Assembly: GCA_046292445.1 (NCBI GenBank)
Contig: JBKBQT010000035.1
Location: forward strand, 1 to 22,389
Length of the DNA stretch: 22,389 nucleotides
Direction of reading: 5' to 3'
From: CALIZF01 sp046292445
Lineage (GTDB): Bacteria > Pseudomonadota > Alphaproteobacteria > Rhodobacterales > Rhodobacteraceae
Shown here: positions 21,498-22,389 of the stretch, in pieces
How positions within the stretch are numbered: the first letter of the stretch is position 1
How the letters are laid out: every line of letters starts with the position of its first letter
Position numbers and translations under genes: made by a program
The notes under the pieces: model-generated
Told to the model about the DNA's origin: nothing
The model's input: the letters and a program-made list of their open reading frames with translations, nothing else
Database searches by the model: none

Positions 21498-22205
21498 TCA
21501 GTCGGCGATCCGGTAGACCAGCGTGACCGTCGCGGCATAGCGCAGCTCGCCCGCCTCGACCGGCACGGCCGCCTCGGCGGCGTCGGCCATGGCGAGGCGG
21601 GGCATCGGCTGCGGGCCGGAATAGGCGACCTGCTCGCTGATCGACACGATCGGGCCGAGCGTGATGCCCGCCGCCTCGGCGATGATCGCCGCCTTGCGCC
21701 GCGCCTCGCCGACCGCCGCCGCCAGCGCCCCGTCCCGCACCGGCTGCGGATCGGCCAGCGTGAAGCTGAGCCCGCCGAGCGTGTTCGCCCCGTCCGCCAC
21801 CGCCGCATCGAGGATCGCCCCGACGCGGTCGAGCGCACGCACCCGCACGACGAGCTGGTTCGACGCCTCATACCCGACCAGCCGCGGCGCGCGGTTGTCA
21901 CGATATTCATAGCGCGGCCCGAGGTTCAGTCCGCTGGTCTGCAGATCGCGCGGTTCGATGCCGCCGGCGCGCAAGCGCTCGATGACCGCGGCAAGCCGCT
22001 CCGAATTGGCGGCAAGCGCGCCCGCTGCTGTTTCGGCCTGCGTCTGCACGCCAAGGGTGACGATCGCCATATCGGGTGCGGCATCCACCCGGCCCTCGCC
22101 GGTCACGGTCAGATGGGCGGGCACGTCATCGGCGCGGGCCGCGGCGAGCGACAGCGACAACACCGCAGCGACAGCGAGCGGAAGGGCGGAAAGCGGGTGC
22201 GGCAT
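21498..22205 (-). CDS. SIMPL-domain (DUF541) periplasmic protein
   Basis: 235 residues. The signal peptide runs MPHPLSALPLAVAAVLSLSL with cleavage near AAARA before DDVPAH. The mature protein has the DUF541 pattern: LTVTGEGRVDAAPDMAIVTLGVQ, then DLQTSGLNLGPRYEY, GYEASNQLVVRVR, and a helix with ARRKAAIIAEAAGI. Relatives include the BP26/OMP28 periplasmic proteins, which form channel-like oligomers; function is uncertain and oxidative-stress links have been reported for E. coli YggE. An earlier in-frame ATG ends at 22232, but AAGGAG lies 6 bases before the ATG ending at 22205, which also gives a clean signal peptide. Confidence 0.92.
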   Translation of the reverse strand: MPHPLSALPLAVAAVLSLSLAAARADDVPAHLTVTGEGRVDAAPDMAIVTLGVQTQAETAAGALAANSERLAAVIERLRAGGIEPRDLQTSGLNLGPRYEYRDNRAPRLVGYEASNQLVVRVRALDRVGAILDAAVADGANTLGGLSFTLADPQPVRDGALAAAVGEARRKAAIIAEAAGITLGPIVSISEQVAYSGPQPMPRLAMADAAEAAVPVEAGELRYAATVTLVYRIAD

Positions 22206-22363
22206 GGCATGCTCCTTGGACTTTCGCGGCATGTCATCACGCTGGCGACGGTTTGAAAGGGGGACGGACGGCCTTTTCCTTTCCTTCGGCGATTTCCTGC
22301 TTTACACCCCCCATGTGCGGTGCGGCCCTTCGCCCCCGCGCGCACCTGTGCTAGAGCGGCCGC
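22206..22363. other. Divergent intergenic region before the right-edge gene
   Basis: 158 bases between the SIMPL gene and the cut gene. CTGTGCTAGAG near 22348-22355 could hold a -10 for the plus-strand gene. No RNA gene or strong hairpin stands out. Confidence 0.4.
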
Positions 22364-22389
22364 ATGAAGCCCAGCTTTGCCCTGACCCT
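22364..22389 (+). CDS. Start of a gene cut by the window edge
   Basis: An ATG at 22364 reads MKPSFALT and runs off the right edge. It is divergent from the SIMPL gene and lies just after a CTAGAG sequence that may be a -10. Only eight complete codons are present, so the product cannot be named, and the call depends on the frame staying open beyond 22389. Confidence 0.4.

Overview
The window is a very GC-rich chromosomal segment from an alphaproteobacterium, most likely of the Rhodobacteraceae/Paracoccaceae. The support is a gcrA gene (GANTC-linked cell-cycle regulator found in alphaproteobacteria), an argD/argF pair, a GntR-regulated TRAP transporter locus, and an intergenic hairpin element ending in a GGAGTATTT-type tail of the kind I remember from Rhodobacterales genomes. 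There are 21 full-length or short coding genes plus one gene start cut by the right edge. I saw no rRNA, tRNA, CRISPR array, phage gene or transposase.

Layout. (1) 47-4382: meaB on the minus strand, divergent from a DUF3108 envelope protein and the helicase hrpB. (2) 4383-4472: two perfect hairpins between convergent genes. (3) 4473-8950, minus strand: a SAM methyltransferase, then argF, an RTX calcium-binding protein and argD. Upstream of argD is a previously unlabelled short ORF encoding an 18-residue peptide with four consecutive arginines, which looks like a leader peptide for arginine control. (4) 9108-11713, plus strand: gcrA, a GT2-GtrA fusion and a TIM-barrel sugar isomerase-like protein. 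(5) 11797-18893: a divergent catabolic locus. A Gfo/Idh/MocA protein and a GntR/UTRA regulator lie on the minus strand. An SsuD-type flavin monooxygenase, a translationally coupled aldo/keto reductase and a complete TRAP transporter (Q, M, P) lie on the plus strand. (6) 19128-22389: a DxD glycosyltransferase-like protein, metY, a SIMPL-domain periplasmic protein, and the first codons of a further gene.

The most interesting region is 11797-18893. A sulfonate-type monooxygenase overlapping an aldo/keto reductase resembles the SmoC/SmoB pair of oxidative sulfoquinovose breakdown (sulfo-SMO). The Gfo/Idh/MocA protein could be an NAD-dependent sulfoquinovosidase (GH188/SqgA-like). Here the importer would be a TRAP system instead of the ABC importer of the Agrobacterium system, and no flavin reductase is present. 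This is inference from sequence motifs and gene order; the substrate is unproven.

The second notable feature is the arginine-rich leader ORF at 8894-8950, with GC-rich hairpins and mutually exclusive pairings between its stop codon and the argD start. It would couple arginyl-tRNA or arginine supply to argD and perhaps to the downstream RTX and argF genes.
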